This document shows, piece after piece, positions 22,772-32,371 of a stretch of 64,000 nt of DNA. Both the position numbers and the translations under genes were made by a program. The stretch is from NCBI GenBank assembly GCA_018262775.1, contig JADFDU010000052.1:78134-142133 (forward strand), given 5' to 3'. Source of the DNA: Rhodocyclaceae bacterium. GTDB lineage: Bacteria; Pseudomonadota; Gammaproteobacteria; Burkholderiales; Rhodocyclaceae. Below the pieces are notes generated by a model. That model did no database searches, had not been told where the DNA came from, and saw nothing but the letters and a program-made list of their open reading frames with translations. Position 1 is the first letter of the stretch, and each line of letters starts with the position of its first letter.

Positions 22772-22785
22772 CGGGGGCTGACTTT
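22762..22785 (+). repeat. dispersed CGCCGT-N10-CTGACTTT motif, copy 6
   Basis: CGCCGT and CTGACTTT match fully, with centre atgacggggg. It straddles the stop codon of the FmdE-like gene, so the right half is intergenic. Confidence 0.75.
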
Positions 22786-22811
22786 CGTCAAATTCCCATG
22801 CTGCTGGCGGG

Positions 22812-23396
22812 ATGTCGATGAGGCGAATGTTCGCTGCGCTGGCGGTCGTGCTGTTCTTGCCGGCGCAGCCTGTCACAGCGTTCGATCCGCGCCCGGGCAC
22901 GCCCCATGCCGCACAGGGCACCGTCGAGGTGCTGTTCAGTCCGCACGACGATGCCGAAGCGGCGATTCTGCGTATCCTGCGCGGCGCGCAACGCAGCATT
23001 CATGTGCAGGCCTTCCTGTTCACCAGCCGTCCGCTCGCCGCCGCGCTGATCGAGGCCCGCTCGCGCGGCGTGAACGTGGACGTGCTGGCTGATCGTGAGC
23101 AGACGCTGCGCGGCGTGAACAGCCTGATTCCCTTGCTTGCCGAGGCCGGCATCCCCGTCGCGCTGGAAGTGCTTTATGCCGCGGCGCATAATAAGACCAT
23201 GCTGGTCGATGCGGAACTGGCGGACGGGGTCGTCATCACCGGCTCCTACAACTTCACCTATTCGGCGCGGATGCGCAATGCGGAAAACCTGGTGATCCTG
23301 CGCGGCAATCCGCCCATGCTGCGCGCCTATCTGGACAACTGGAAGCGCCATCGTGCCGAGGCGCAGCCGTACGCCGCAACGCAACAGGCCCATTGA
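22812..23396 (+). CDS. secreted phospholipase D-like nuclease
   Basis: A single-HKD PLD-superfamily protein of the Nuc type, which acts as a dimer on nucleic acid or phosphodiesters. It has a signal peptide (RRMFAALAVVLFLPAQPVTA). The HKD motif is HNKTMLVD, followed by GSYNFT. The 194 residues match plasmid and periplasmic Nuc endonucleases. The start could be the second Met at 22818. The 3' end abuts the MscS gene. Confidence 0.88.
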   Translation: MSMRRMFAALAVVLFLPAQPVTAFDPRPGTPHAAQGTVEVLFSPHDDAEAAILRILRGAQRSIHVQAFLFTSRPLAAALIEARSRGVNVDVLADREQTLRGVNSLIPLLAEAGIPVALEVLYAAAHNKTMLVDAELADGVVITGSYNFTYSARMRNAENLVILRGNPPMLRAYLDNWKRHRAEAQPYAATQQAH

Positions 23397-23398
23397 AC

Positions 23399-24688
23399 AT
23401 GAAACAGGACGAGATCGGTCACTTGCTCAGCGCGCTGTGGAATGATCTGCAGCAGCCCGATGTGTTCTGGCAGATCGCCACCCTGGCCTTCTGCCTGGGG
23501 CTGGCGTGGCTGGCGGCACGGGCCATGCGGCGCGAGTCATCCCACGCCGCAGGCGCCTGGCGATTCGGCCAGAGGGGGTTGAACCGGCTGCTGTTTCCGC
23601 TCTTGGCGCTCGGACTGGTGGTGCTGGCACGCGTGATTCTCAGGCAGTGGCACCACGTGAACCTGCTCAGCGTGGCAGTGCCGCTGCTGGTCTCCTTCGC
23701 TGTCATTCGCGCCGTGATGTTCACGCTGCGCCAGGCGTTCGCGCCCTCCGGCTGGCTGGCGGCCTTCGAACGCATGCTCACGTTGCTGGTATGGAGCGTC
23801 GTCGCCCTGCATATCCTCGGTCTGTTGCCCGAACTGATCGATGCGCTGGAATCGGCCAGCTTCGCTGTTGGCAAGCAGAGGTTTTCGCTGTGGCTGCTGC
23901 TGCAGGGCGCCGCCACGGTGCTGGCGACCCTGCTGCTGGCCCTGTGGGTGGGCGGCCTGCTCGAGGCGAGTCTGCTCAAGGCCGAAGGGATCGACGGTAA
24001 TCTGCGGCTGGTATTTGCGCGGATGTCGAAGGCGCTCCTGATTGTGCTGGCGGTGCTGATAAGCCTGCCGCTGGTGGGCATGGACCTGACGGCGCTGTCG
24101 GTGTTCGGCGGCGCGCTGGGTGTGGGCATCGGCTTTGGCCTGCAGAAGATCGCCGCCAGTTACGTGTCGGGCTTCGTCATTCTCCTCGACCGTTCGATCC
24201 GCATCGGCAACATCATCACGGTCGACCAGCACAAGGGTGAGGTGACACGCATCACCACGCGCTATACCGTGCTGCGCTCCCTGTCTGGAATCGAGGCGAT
24301 CATTCCCAACGAGACACTGATCGGCTCGGTGGTGCTCAACGAGACCTACACCAATACGCGGGTCCGCATGAGCGTGCCGGTACAGGTGAGCTACAAGACG
24401 GACATGGAAGCGGCGATGCGCCTCATGGTCGAGGCGGGGCAGGCCCATCCCAGGGTGTTGGCCGATCCTCCGCCCAAGGCTTTTTTGAGCGCCTTTGCCG
24501 ATTCGGGTGTCAATCTTGAGCTGGGCTTCTGGATCAGCGACCCCCAGGAGGGCACGCTCGGGGTGAAGTCCGATGTCAACCTGGCCATCTGGCATGCCTT
24601 CCAGAAGGCGGGCATCGAAATCCCCTATCCCCAGCGGGAAGTGCGCCTGCTCAATCCGGCCCAGCACGGAGCGGAGAAGTCAGTTTAG
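23399..24688 (+). CDS. MscS-family mechanosensitive channel
   Basis: Inner-membrane channel that releases solutes under hypo-osmotic stress. About four transmembrane helices precede the pore helix, which carries the family pattern LSVFGGALGVGIGFGLQKIA. The beta domain follows (GNIITVDQHKGEVTRITTRYTVLRS, EAIIPNETLIGS). I used the ATG at 23399 (MKQDEIGHLL), two bases after the preceding stop. A TTG two codons earlier is possible. Length is 429 residues. Confidence 0.93.
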   Translation: MKQDEIGHLLSALWNDLQQPDVFWQIATLAFCLGLAWLAARAMRRESSHAAGAWRFGQRGLNRLLFPLLALGLVVLARVILRQWHHVNLLSVAVPLLVSFAVIRAVMFTLRQAFAPSGWLAAFERMLTLLVWSVVALHILGLLPELIDALESASFAVGKQRFSLWLLLQGAATVLATLLLALWVGGLLEASLLKAEGIDGNLRLVFARMSKALLIVLAVLISLPLVGMDLTALSVFGGALGVGIGFGLQKIAASYVSGFVILLDRSIRIGNIITVDQHKGEVTRITTRYTVLRSLSGIEAIIPNETLIGSVVLNETYTNTRVRMSVPVQVSYKTDMEAAMRLMVEAGQAHPRVLADPPPKAFLSAFADSGVNLELGFWISDPQEGTLGVKSDVNLAIWHAFQKAGIEIPYPQREVRLLNPAQHGAEKSV

Positions 24689-24741
24689 GATTCAAGTAGA
24701 ATAGCAGTTTGCTTCCGGTTTGCTGTCTTTTGGCCCTGCGC

Positions 24742-25914
24742 ATGCCTTTTCCCGGTGTTTTTGACCTTCCCTGGTGGGGCTACCTTCTGGTGGTGCTGGT
24801 GATGACGCATGTCACCATCGCCGCCGTCACCATTTACCTGCACCGCCATCAGGCGCATCGTGCGCTGGAGCTTCGGCCGTTGCCGAGCCATTTCTTCCGC
24901 CTGTGGCTGTGGCTGACCACCGGCATGGTGACCAGGGAGTGGGCCGCCATCCATCGCAAACACCACGCCAAGTGCGAGACCGCCGAGGACCCGCACAGTC
25001 CGCAGGTGCTCGGCCTCAGCCGCGTGCTGTGGGGCGGTGTGTTCCTCTACGTGAAGGAATCCCGCCGCGCCGAAACCATGCAACGCTACGGCCATGGCAC
25101 GCCGGACGACTGGCTGGAGCGGCACATCTACACGCCCGGACAAAAACTCGGCATCGTCCTCATGCTGGCCATCGATTTTGCCCTGTTCGGCTTCGTGCCG
25201 GGCGCGCTGATCTGGGGCGTGCAGATGGTCTGGATTCCGTTCTGGGCGGCCGGCGTCATCAACGGCGTTGGCCATTTCTGGGGCTACCGCAATTTCACCT
25301 GTGCCGATGCCAGCACCAACATCGTGCCCTGGGGCATCCTCATCGGCGGTGAGGAACTGCACAACAATCACCACGCCTACGCCACCTCGGCGCGGCTGTC
25401 GAACAAGTGGTACGAGTTCGATATCGGCTGGCTCTACATCCGCCTGCTCGAAATCCTCGGCCAGGCCAGGGTGAAGAAGGTCGCGCCAATACCGCGCCTC
25501 ACGCGGGTGCGCCAGACCATCGATCTCGACAACCTGCAGGCGGTCATTACGCACCGCTACGATGTCATGGCGAAGTACATGAAGTCGCTGCGGCAGATCT
25601 ACCGCGAGGAAGCGGAGAAACTGAAGGCTTCGCTGGATTCCCGTTCGCTCAAGGCGCTCAAGCGCTGGCTGGGGGACGATGTCGATGCGCTGACAGCGGA
25701 AGACAGGCAGCAGTTGGATGCCGTGCTGGAGAAAAATAGCCGCCTGTCGCTGGTCGTCGACATGCGGCACGATCTGGCCGCGCTGTGGCAACGCTCCGCT
25801 GCCACGCAGGAGGAACTGATATCGCGCCTGCAGGACTGGTGCCGCCGCGCCGAGGCGAGCGGCATCCGCCAATTGGAGGAGTTTTCGCTGCGCCTGCGCA
25901 GCTACGCCCTGTAA
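24742..25914 (+). CDS. acyl-CoA/acyl-lipid fatty acid desaturase
   Basis: Membrane di-iron desaturase that makes unsaturated fatty acids. All three histidine boxes are present: HRHQAHR, HRKHHA and HNNHHAY. About four hydrophobic segments are seen. The C-terminal ~130 residues (KYMKSLRQIYREEAEKLKAS onwards) form a helical extension of the kind found on proteobacterial delta-9 desaturases. The ATG at 24742 (MPFPGVFDL) gives 390 residues. A perfect palindromic terminator follows. Confidence 0.92.
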   Translation: MPFPGVFDLPWWGYLLVVLVMTHVTIAAVTIYLHRHQAHRALELRPLPSHFFRLWLWLTTGMVTREWAAIHRKHHAKCETAEDPHSPQVLGLSRVLWGGVFLYVKESRRAETMQRYGHGTPDDWLERHIYTPGQKLGIVLMLAIDFALFGFVPGALIWGVQMVWIPFWAAGVINGVGHFWGYRNFTCADASTNIVPWGILIGGEELHNNHHAYATSARLSNKWYEFDIGWLYIRLLEILGQARVKKVAPIPRLTRVRQTIDLDNLQAVITHRYDVMAKYMKSLRQIYREEAEKLKASLDSRSLKALKRWLGDDVDALTAEDRQQLDAVLEKNSRLSLVVDMRHDLAALWQRSAATQEELISRLQDWCRRAEASGIRQLEEFSLRLRSYAL

Positions 25915-25932
25915 CCTGGGCAGACTTCGCAT

Positions 25933-25960
25933 AAAAAACCCGCCGATCGGCGGGTTTTTT
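25933..25960. terminator. bidirectional intrinsic terminator
   Basis: A 28-base perfect palindrome (A6, CCCGCCGATCGGCGGG, T6) lies between the convergent desaturase and rpmG genes. It gives a GC stem with a U tract on both strands. Confidence 0.92.
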
Positions 25961-25975
25961 ATGGCTTGAAGCGGA

Positions 25976-26134
25976 TTACTTCAACTTGGTTTCTTTGTAC
26001 AGGACGTGCTTGCGCACCTTCGGATCGAATTTCTTGATCTCGATTTTCTCGGGCTTGGTGCGCTTGTTCTTGGTCGTCGTGTAAAAGTGGCCGGTACCGG
26101 CCGTGCTTTCCAGTTTTATTTTCTCGCGGGGCAT
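25976..26134 (-). CDS. rpmG: 50S ribosomal protein L33
   Basis: A 52-residue basic protein of the large subunit. It starts [18 protein letters not shown] and ends [12 protein letters not shown], nearly the proteobacterial consensus. It lacks the four zinc cysteines (C-minus form). The N-terminus is a few residues shorter than the common MAKGIREKIKL form. It follows rpmB after an 11-bp gap that carries the ribosome site (AAGGAGAA), and ends near the palindromic terminator. Confidence 0.97.
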   Translation of the reverse strand: MPREKIKLESTAGTGHFYTTTKNKRTKPEKIEIKKFDPKVRKHVLYKETKLK

Positions 26135-26145
26135 GGCGATTCTCC

Positions 26146-26379
26146 TTAAAGGGTGCCCTTGGCGCGCAGATCGGCCAGGACAACGTCGATGCCCTTCTTG
26201 TCGATGGTGCGCAAGCCGGCGCTGGAAACGCGCAGGCTAACCCAGCGGTTTTCGCTTTCGACCCAGAAGCGGCGATGCTGCAGGTTGGGCAGAAAGCGGC
26301 GCTTGGTCTTGTTGTTGGCGTGGGAAACGTGATTTCCCACCATCGGTGCCTTACCGGTCACTTGGCAAACGCGGGCCAT
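26146..26379 (-). CDS. rpmB: 50S ribosomal protein L28
   Basis: A 77-residue large-subunit protein. The start [23 protein letters not shown] and the internal [16 protein letters not shown] are diagnostic. It is the first gene of the rpmB-rpmG pair. The upstream interval to radC (26380-26436) is short and AT-rich, and probably carries the promoter. Confidence 0.97.
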   Translation of the reverse strand: MARVCQVTGKAPMVGNHVSHANNKTKRRFLPNLQHRRFWVESENRWVSLRVSSAGLRTIDKKGIDVVLADLRAKGTL

Positions 26380-26436
26380 AAGGTGCTCCAGAGTTCGGAT
26401 TTAGCAAAGCCGGGAATTATACGCCGCGTACCATTG

Positions 26437-27114
26437 CTAAATCAAGCCCTTTTCGGCAAAGGAGAGGGGCTCCATCTGGCCAGCGACGATGAAGTGGTCG
26501 AGCAACTTCACGTCGACCAGTGCCAGTGCCTGCCTGAGGGCCTGGGTGAGCGCCTCATCGGCCCGGCTGGGCTCGGCCACCCCTGAGGGATGGTTGTGGG
26601 CGAGGATGGCGCCGGCGGCGTTGTGTGCGAGCGCCAGCTTGACCACTTCGCGCGGATGCACGCTGGTTTGCGTCAGTGTGCCGCGAAACAGCTCCACGGC
26701 GGCGATCAGCCGGTTCTGCGCATCCAGCAGCAGCACCATGAACACCTCGTGCGGCAAACTGGAGAGGGTCAGTCGGAGGAAGTCGCGCACGGCGCGCGGT
26801 GATGCAAGGGTGTTGCCGACCGCCAGTTCCTCGCGCAGGGCACGGCGAGCCATTTCCAGCACCGCCTGGAGCTGGGCGTACTTGGCGCTGCCCATGCCGG
26901 GGATAGTCGAAAACTCCGCCGCCGAGGCGGAAAAAAGGCGGTTGAGGCTGCCGAAATGCGCAATGAGCGTGCGCCCAAGGTCGACGGCGCTGACGCCCTT
27001 GATGCCGACGCGCAGGAAGATGGCGAGCAGTTCGGCATCGGACAGGGAAGCGGCGCCCAGCGCAAGAAGCCGTTCGCGCGGACGCTCGTTTTCAGGCCAG
27101 TGCTTGATCGCCAT
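26437..27114 (-). CDS. radC: RadC-family JAB-domain protein
   Basis: A 225-residue protein with an N-terminal UPF0758 helix-hairpin-helix region ([16 protein letters not shown]). The C-terminal JAB/MPN metal site is [16 protein letters not shown]. Despite its name, a repair role is not established, and it resembles a metal-dependent hydrolase or DNA-processing factor. It is divergent from coaBC. Confidence 0.95.
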   Translation of the reverse strand: MAIKHWPENERPRERLLALGAASLSDAELLAIFLRVGIKGVSAVDLGRTLIAHFGSLNRLFSASAAEFSTIPGMGSAKYAQLQAVLEMARRALREELAVGNTLASPRAVRDFLRLTLSSLPHEVFMVLLLDAQNRLIAAVELFRGTLTQTSVHPREVVKLALAHNAAGAILAHNHPSGVAEPSRADEALTQALRQALALVDVKLLDHFIVAGQMEPLSFAEKGLI

Positions 27115-27171
27115 CGCTTACCCAATCCAGTAGAATCGACTTCCCCGAGGCAAGGATTCTAGCGCATCGTC

Positions 27172-28368
27172 ATGGCTGAACTGAGCGGAAAGCGATTGGT
27201 GTTGGGCGTTACCGGTGGCATTGCCGCCTACAAGGCGGCGGAACTGGCGCGACTGTTCGTCAAGGGCGGCGCCCGGGTGGACGCGGTGCTGACCGAATCG
27301 GGCACGCATTTCGTCGGCCCGGCCACCTTCCAGGCGCTGACCGGCAACCCGGTGTGGACCGACCAGTGGGATGCGCGCATGGCGGACGGCATGGCGCATA
27401 TCGACCTGACGCGCGGCGCCGACGCCATCATCGTGGCGCCGGCTTCAGCTAATTTCCTCGCCAGGCTGGCGCATGGCCTGGCGGATGATTTGTTGTCGAC
27501 CTTGTGCCTGGCGCGGGACTGTCCGCTGATCGTGGCGCCGGCGATGAACCGGCAGATGTGGGCGCACCCCGCCACGCAACGCAACAAAAGTCAGTTGCTG
27601 CAGGACGGCGTGATCGTCCTCGGTCCGGCCAGCGGCGACCAGGCCTGCGGCGAAACCGGCATGGGGCGCATGCTGGAGGCGGCGGACATCCACGATGCCG
27701 TGGCGGGCTTCTTCCAGCCGAAGGTGTGGGCGGGGCGCCGCGTCCTGCTCACCGCCGGGCCGACCTTCGAGGCGCTCGACGCGGTGCGCGGCCTCACCAA
27801 CCTCAGCTCCGGCAAGATGGGATTCGCGCTGGCGAGGGCCGCGCGGGATGCAGGCGCCGAAGTCATCCTGGTGAGCGGGCCAGTAACGCAGCCGACGCCG
27901 GCCGGTGTCATGCGTGTCGATGTGACGAGCGCGCTCGAGATGCATGCGGCGGTAATGCAGCGCGTCGCTGCCTGCGACATCTTCATCGGCGTGGCCGCTG
28001 TCGCCGACTATCGCCCCGCAGCAGCGGTTGCGGAGAAAATCAAGAAGGACGGCAAGCCGCTGCAAATTGCGCTTGCGCCGAATGCCGACATTCTCGCCGA
28101 AGTGGCGGCGCGGCCAAATCCGCCGTTCTGCGTCGGCTTTGCTGCGGAGAGCCGCGATCTGGAGAAGTATGCGGAGGACAAGCGGCAGAAAAAGAAACTC
28201 GCGCTGGTGGTCGGCAACCTGGTGCAAGACGCACTGGGCGGCGACGACAGTGCGGTCATTCTCTTCGATGCGCGCGGCAGACACCCCCTCGGCCCGGCGC
28301 CGAAGATCGACATCGCCCGCGGCATTGTCACCCACATCGGCGCCATGCTCGACGGCAACGGAGGATAG
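27172..28368 (+). CDS. coaBC: bifunctional phosphopantothenoylcysteine decarboxylase / phosphopantothenate-cysteine ligase
   Basis: Two steps of coenzyme A synthesis in one 398-residue protein. The CoaC half has [16 protein letters not shown], the active His in [21 protein letters not shown] and the lid Cys in [11 protein letters not shown]. The CoaB half begins near residue 188 with [15 protein letters not shown] and has TNLSSGKMG. Copy 7 of the dispersed motif lies antisense within CoaC. dut follows four bases later, the usual proteobacterial pairing. Confidence 0.97.
   Translation: MAELSGKRLVLGVTGGIAAYKAAELARLFVKGGARVDAVLTESGTHFVGPATFQALTGNPVWTDQWDARMADGMAHIDLTRGADAIIVAPASANFLARLAHGLADDLLSTLCLARDCPLIVAPAMNRQMWAHPATQRNKSQLLQDGVIVLGPASGDQACGETGMGRMLEAADIHDAVAGFFQPKVWAGRRVLLTAGPTFEALDAVRGLTNLSSGKMGFALARAARDAGAEVILVSGPVTQPTPAGVMRVDVTSALEMHAAVMQRVAACDIFIGVAAVADYRPAAAVAEKIKKDGKPLQIALAPNADILAEVAARPNPPFCVGFAAESRDLEKYAEDKRQKKKLALVVGNLVQDALGGDDSAVILFDARGRHPLGPAPKIDIARGIVTHIGAMLDGNGG
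27587..27610 (-). repeat. dispersed CGCCGT-N10-CTGACTTT motif, copy 7
   Basis: CGCCGT and CTGACTTT match fully, with centre cctgcagcaa. It lies inside coaBC in antisense orientation. Confidence 0.72.
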
Positions 28369-28372
28369 TAAA

Positions 28373-28822
28373 GTGCATTGCATCGACGTGCGCATCATCG
28401 ATCCGCGCCTGAAAGACAACCCGCCCCATTACGCCACCGCCGGTGCGGCCGGCCTCGACCTGCGCGCCTGCGTCGAGGCGCCGGTGAGGCTGCACCCGGG
28501 CGACACCCAGCTGATCCCCACGGGCATCGCCATCCACCTGGCCGATCCGGGCCTGGCGGCACTGATCCTGCCGCGCTCGGGCCTCGGCCACAAGCACGGC
28601 ATCGTGTTGGGTAACCTCACCGGCCTGATCGATTCCGATTACCAGGGCGAGATCTTCGTGTCCACCTGGAATCGCGGCCGTGAGACCTTCACCATCAACC
28701 CGATGGATCGCCTGGCGCAGATGATCGTCGTGCCGGTGCTGCAGGTGGCCTTCAACGTCGTCGAGGCATTCGAGGTGTCCGATCGCGGTGCGGGCGGCTT
28801 CGGCAGTACGGGCAAGCACTGA
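28373..28822 (+). CDS. dut: dUTP diphosphatase
   Basis: Trimeric enzyme that hydrolyses dUTP to dUMP. The five motifs are present: [42 protein letters not shown] and the C-terminal [11 protein letters not shown] used the GTG at 28373 ([10 protein letters not shown]), just after the coaBC stop, giving 149 residues. No ATG fits. Confidence 0.95.
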   Translation: MHCIDVRIIDPRLKDNPPHYATAGAAGLDLRACVEAPVRLHPGDTQLIPTGIAIHLADPGLAALILPRSGLGHKHGIVLGNLTGLIDSDYQGEIFVSTWNRGRETFTINPMDRLAQMIVVPVLQVAFNVVEAFEVSDRGAGGFGSTGKH

Positions 28823-28919
28823 GCCGGCCTCACAACTTATGCCTGTCTAACGGAGTTCTATCGGCCCCCCAGTCAGACTCTGCTAGGATTTTATGCATGA
28901 ACCTATTCCGGAGTCCGTC

Positions 28920-29552
28920 GTGATCAAACCAATTATTGCCGCACTCGTCGCCTCGGTCGGATTGCTGGCCGCCCCGTCCTTTGCGCAAGCCCAGAAAGCC
29001 GCGGCTGCACCGCAGAATCCCCAGTTGGCGCGCGCCCAGGAAATTGTCAACGGTCGTTGTTCCCTCTGCCACGGTGCCGAGGGTGAGAGCGCAAGCCCCA
29101 TCTTCCCGCGTTTGGCAGGCCAGCACCCGGAGTACATCGCCAAGCAGTTGGCCGACTTCAAGAGCGGTCGGCGCAAGGGCACCATGAACGATCAGGTGCA
29201 AGAACTTACCGAAGAGGAAATGAAGGCGCTCGGCGTCTTCTTCGGCGACAAGAAACCGAAGGCCTACACCGTCAGCGACCAGGACCTGGCTGCGGTCGGT
29301 CGCTATATCTACCACAAGGGAAATACCTATTCAGGCGTGGCCGCCTGCGCCAGTTGTCATGGTGCGACGGGGGACGGTACCGACCAATTGCCACGCCTGG
29401 CCGGTCAGCATGCCGCTTATATAGAAGGCCAGTTGAAGGATTTCAACAAGCGCGAACGCACCAACGACAATGCCGTCATGCATGCCATCGCGTCCAAGCT
29501 TACCGAACTGGAGATGCGCGCGGTATCCGTCTATCTCAGCGGCAAGCTGTAG
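28920..29552 (+). CDS. diheme cytochrome c4
   Basis: Periplasmic electron carrier with two CXXCH hemes: CSLCHGAEGE near residue 45 and CASCHGATGD near residue 145. Each half ends with a Met-ligand segment (GTMNDQV, NAVMHAI). The duplicated LPRLAGQH repeats are typical of c4, which feeds terminal oxidases. I chose the GTG at 28920 (VIKPIIAALVASVG), which puts the signal peptide at the N-terminus and has GGAG upstream. An ATG at 28893 adds nine residues. It is convergent with the PhnD-like gene, three bases away. Confidence 0.93.
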   Translation: MIKPIIAALVASVGLLAAPSFAQAQKAAAAPQNPQLARAQEIVNGRCSLCHGAEGESASPIFPRLAGQHPEYIAKQLADFKSGRRKGTMNDQVQELTEEEMKALGVFFGDKKPKAYTVSDQDLAAVGRYIYHKGNTYSGVAACASCHGATGDGTDQLPRLAGQHAAYIEGQLKDFNKRERTNDNAVMHAIASKLTELEMRAVSVYLSGKL

Positions 29553-29555
29553 TTT

Positions 29556-30380
29556 TTATTTGATGCCCAAGATCTTCGCCAGACCGTCGAAATCAGACAG
29601 CTTGGCCGGTTCGAAGCCAGGAAAATTGCTGAAGTGGAGAAACTCCTGGGCCTCCTTGTCCTGATTGGACTTGAGTATCGCCTCGGTGATGGTGCGCCGT
29701 AAGGATTCCGGCAGGTCGCCGCGCACGGCGAAGGTCAGATGCGGCACGCCTTTGCCGGCGTGGATCAGGTTCATGTTCTCGCCCTTGTTGGTCCACACGT
29801 TGAAGAGCCCCGAGTTGGCCACGCCGATATCGATCAGGTTCATCTGCATGCCCGCCAGCACGCCATCGACGTCGTTGTAGTAAGCCATGCTGCTGAAGTA
29901 TTTCTCCGGTTCCTTGATGCCCAGCGTCTTGAGCTCTGCGAATGCCAGCTTGGTGATCATGGCGTCCTTGCCGGTAAAGCCGATGCGCTTGCCCTTCATG
30001 TCTTCCGGGAAGGCGATGTTGGTGCGGCCCGGCGCCATGAAGGAGACGGAGAGCAGCCCCGGGATCTTCGCGACCGGAAGGTAGCCGGCTGACCGGTTTG
30101 CATCGAGTACCGCAGAAGGCGCCACGAACATCATGTGGTAGTGCTTCGCCTTGGCGCGTTGGGCGAAAATGTCGAAGTTGCGCGCGCCCTCGATCCTCAC
30201 CGGATGCTTGAGCATCCTGGAAAGATAGCTGGTGAGTCCTTCGTACTCGGTGGCAATCATCTGCGCGCTGTCGCCGTAACTGATGACACCAAGTAGGTAG
30301 GCGCGTTCCTCAGCCATTGCCGGGCGCCAGACGAAGAATGTGAATGACAGCAGGGCGGCCAGCAGGATTCGCGATTTCAT
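29556..30380 (-). CDS. PhnD/SsuA-like periplasmic substrate-binding protein
   Basis: 274 residues with a signal peptide (RILLAALLSFTFFVWRPAMA). The fold matches the phosphate/phosphonate-binding family (GVISYGDSAQMIATEYEGLTSYLS, MFVAPSAVLDANRSAG, GKRIGFTGKDAM). No ABC permease or ATPase is nearby. It follows the flavocytochrome c genes on the same strand after a terminator. Such orphan PhnD-like proteins occur near sulfur-oxidation and cytochrome genes. The ligand is unknown. Confidence 0.83.
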   Translation of the reverse strand: MKSRILLAALLSFTFFVWRPAMAEERAYLLGVISYGDSAQMIATEYEGLTSYLSRMLKHPVRIEGARNFDIFAQRAKAKHYHMMFVAPSAVLDANRSAGYLPVAKIPGLLSVSFMAPGRTNIAFPEDMKGKRIGFTGKDAMITKLAFAELKTLGIKEPEKYFSSMAYYNDVDGVLAGMQMNLIDIGVANSGLFNVWTNKGENMNLIHAGKGVPHLTFAVRGDLPESLRRTITEAILKSNQDKEAQEFLHFSNFPGFEPAKLSDFDGLAKILGIK

Positions 30381-30400
30381 GTGTCTTCCTCCACAACGCT

Positions 30401-30420
30401 TGTCCGCCCCGCGGCGGACA
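30401..30420 (-). other. hairpin in the leader of the PhnD-like gene
   Basis: A perfect 8-bp stem (TGTCCGCC/GGCGGACA) with a 4-base loop. It lies between the FCSD terminator and the ribosome site of the PhnD-like gene. With no U tract on the gene's own strand it could be an mRNA-stabilising or processing element. Confidence 0.5.
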
Positions 30421-30421
30421 G

Positions 30422-30456
30422 AAAAAACGGCGGCAACCCCGTCAGAGGCGCCGCCG
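30422..30456 (-). terminator. intrinsic terminator after the FCSD flavoprotein gene
   Basis: On the minus strand CGGCGGC (30456-30450) pairs with GCCGCCG (30434-30428) across a 15-base loop, followed by six T residues at 30427-30422. It lies about 20 bases past the flavoprotein stop. Confidence 0.7.
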
Positions 30457-30476
30457 CATTCGACTGCAATAATGCA

Positions 30477-31745
30477 TTAAAGCAGTGCGTCGGCCCAGAT
30501 GTTCTTGGCCCAGGCCAGAGCGTACTTCGCTTCCAGCTCGTTGCGCGAGGGGGAGACGCCACCGGCACCCTTCGGCACGAGGAACTCCTTGCCGTTGAAG
30601 ACATAGGGATGGGCGACGTGGACCACCTCCTTCGCCGACACAAAGCTGTAACAGGTGTTGGCGATGACCATCGGATCCGGCGCGGGCTGGCCGCTCATCA
30701 GGTTCACGATGGCGGCGGCTGCCACCTTGGCGTGCTGCGTCGTCATGTGGCCCGATTTCGGCATGCCGGGTGTGGAGACGGTGGAATCGCCGAGCACATG
30801 GATGTTCTTGTGTGCGGTGGATTCCAGGGTCTTCCAGTCGACGCCGCACCAGCGGCCGCCGACGTTGCTGAGGCCAGCGGCAGTCGTGATCAGGCCGGCC
30901 TTCTGCGCCGGGACGATGTTGAGCACGTCCGCCTTGACCTTGTCGCCGAACTCGAATTCGACAGTCTGGCTGGCGGCATCCACTTTGGTGATGCCGTGGT
31001 TGCCGCGATACTCGAGGGTGCCCTTGTACAGGTCTGCCCAGGCTTTCTTGAAGAGCGGGCCCTTCGAGGTGACGTCGGCATTGGCGTCCAGGACCAGCAC
31101 CTTCGACTTCGGCTTCTTCGCCTTGAAATAATTGGCGATCATGGAAGCGCGCTCGTACGGTCCCGGCGGGCAGCGATAGGGCGCCTTGGGGATGCACAGG
31201 GCGTATACGCCGCCATCAGGCATTGACTCAAGCTGCTTGCGCAGGGCTACCGTCTGCGGACCGGCTTTCCAGGCATGCAGTATCTTGCTGTCGGAGAGCG
31301 CCGGGGTGAGTCCAGGCACGCTTTCCCAGATGAAGTCGATCCCCGGAGAAACCACCAGGCGGTCGTAGCTCAGTGCGCCACTCTTGGCGAGCATGACCGT
31401 GCGTTTGACCGGATCGACACCGATGGCGGTGTCGTGGATGATGCGTACGCCATGCTTCTTCAGACCATCATAGCTGGTGGTGATGTCCGCCATGGTCTTT
31501 TCGCCCGCCAGCACCAGGTTGGAAATCGGGCAGGAAACGAAGGCGGGATTCGGCTCGACCAGCGTGACGTTGATTCCGCCATCCGACCACATGCGGAGAT
31601 ATTTGGCGACCGTGGCGCCGCCGTAGCCGCCGCCGATGACCACTACATTGCCCGAGCCCTTGGTGTCGCCCGCGCAGCCGTAGAGACTGCCGAAGGCGAC
31701 GGTGGCGCCTGCGGCCTTGATGAAATCGCGTCTGTTCAGTGTCAT
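30477..31745 (-). CDS. fccB: flavocytochrome c sulfide dehydrogenase flavoprotein subunit (FccB/SoxF type)
   Basis: FAD protein that oxidises sulfide to sulfur or polysulfide and passes electrons to a c-type cytochrome. It has a Tat signal (RRDFIKAAGATVAFGS) and a dinucleotide fold (VVVIGGGYGGATVAKYL). The Cys in FVSCPISN can bind FAD covalently. The redox pair is the Cys in YRCPPGPYERA and the one in NTCYSFV. Length is 422 residues. It follows its small cytochrome with a 10-bp gap. Confidence 0.93.
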   Translation of the reverse strand: MTLNRRDFIKAAGATVAFGSLYGCAGDTKGSGNVVVIGGGYGGATVAKYLRMWSDGGINVTLVEPNPAFVSCPISNLVLAGEKTMADITTSYDGLKKHGVRIIHDTAIGVDPVKRTVMLAKSGALSYDRLVVSPGIDFIWESVPGLTPALSDSKILHAWKAGPQTVALRKQLESMPDGGVYALCIPKAPYRCPPGPYERASMIANYFKAKKPKSKVLVLDANADVTSKGPLFKKAWADLYKGTLEYRGNHGITKVDAASQTVEFEFGDKVKADVLNIVPAQKAGLITTAAGLSNVGGRWCGVDWKTLESTAHKNIHVLGDSTVSTPGMPKSGHMTTQHAKVAAAAIVNLMSGQPAPDPMVIANTCYSFVSAKEVVHVAHPYVFNGKEFLVPKGAGGVSPSRNELEAKYALAWAKNIWADALL

Positions 31746-31755
31746 GTTCTCTCCC

Positions 31756-32055
31756 TTATTTCTGCGCCGCGTAGTAATTCGCGATCATCTCGATTTGCTG
31801 GTCGGTATAGCCTTTCGACAGCTGTTGCATGACGGTCGCGGGCTTGGCACCGGAGCGGAAATCCTTGACCTTGCGGATCATCTCGTCCTTGGGCATGCCG
31901 GCGAGGGGATCCGTACCGCCGACGCTGTGGCCGTTGGTGCCATGGCAACTGGCGCAGGCCGAAGCCATGTTGCGGCTGAGGGTGCTATTGTCCGCAAACG
32001 CTGCGCCGGCAAAACCCAGCAGCGATACGGCGAGCGCGATCTTGCGATATTTCAT
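31756..32055 (-). CDS. fccA: monoheme cytochrome c subunit of the sulfide dehydrogenase
   Basis: 99 residues with a signal peptide (RKIALAVSLLGFAGAAFA). One heme site, CASCHGTNG, is near residue 35, with a probable Met ligand in AGMPKDEM or ATVMQQL. The start at 32055 has an AAGGAGGAAG ribosome site. Position directly upstream of the flavoprotein marks it as the electron-accepting cytochrome subunit. The 316 bases upstream to ettA hold no gene and should carry both divergent promoters. Confidence 0.85.
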   Translation of the reverse strand: MKYRKIALAVSLLGFAGAAFADNSTLSRNMASACASCHGTNGHSVGGTDPLAGMPKDEMIRKVKDFRSGAKPATVMQQLSKGYTDQQIEMIANYYAAQK

Positions 32056-32371
32056 CGGCTTCCTCCTTGAGTGAATGATGCTTGGTAAGTGCTGTTCCCG
32101 CTTCCTGGTACGCAATTACGCCCGGAAGCTTATGTTGTTCGTGTGAATCTAATAGATATTCGTCAATGTAGCAATCAGTTTTCTTATTGCCCCAATCATG
32201 GAACATATTTGAGCCCTAACCTATTGACTCAGGTTTTATCTTTTTACCCCATAAGATGGACATCCCCAGCCCGCAGGCCGTGGTGGAAGGGTAGCTCCAG
32301 CTGACACTCGAGTCCGCCTGAAGCCCCACTCTCCGTTAAAATCCTTCTTTTCTCCGGCAGGCACTCCAAGC

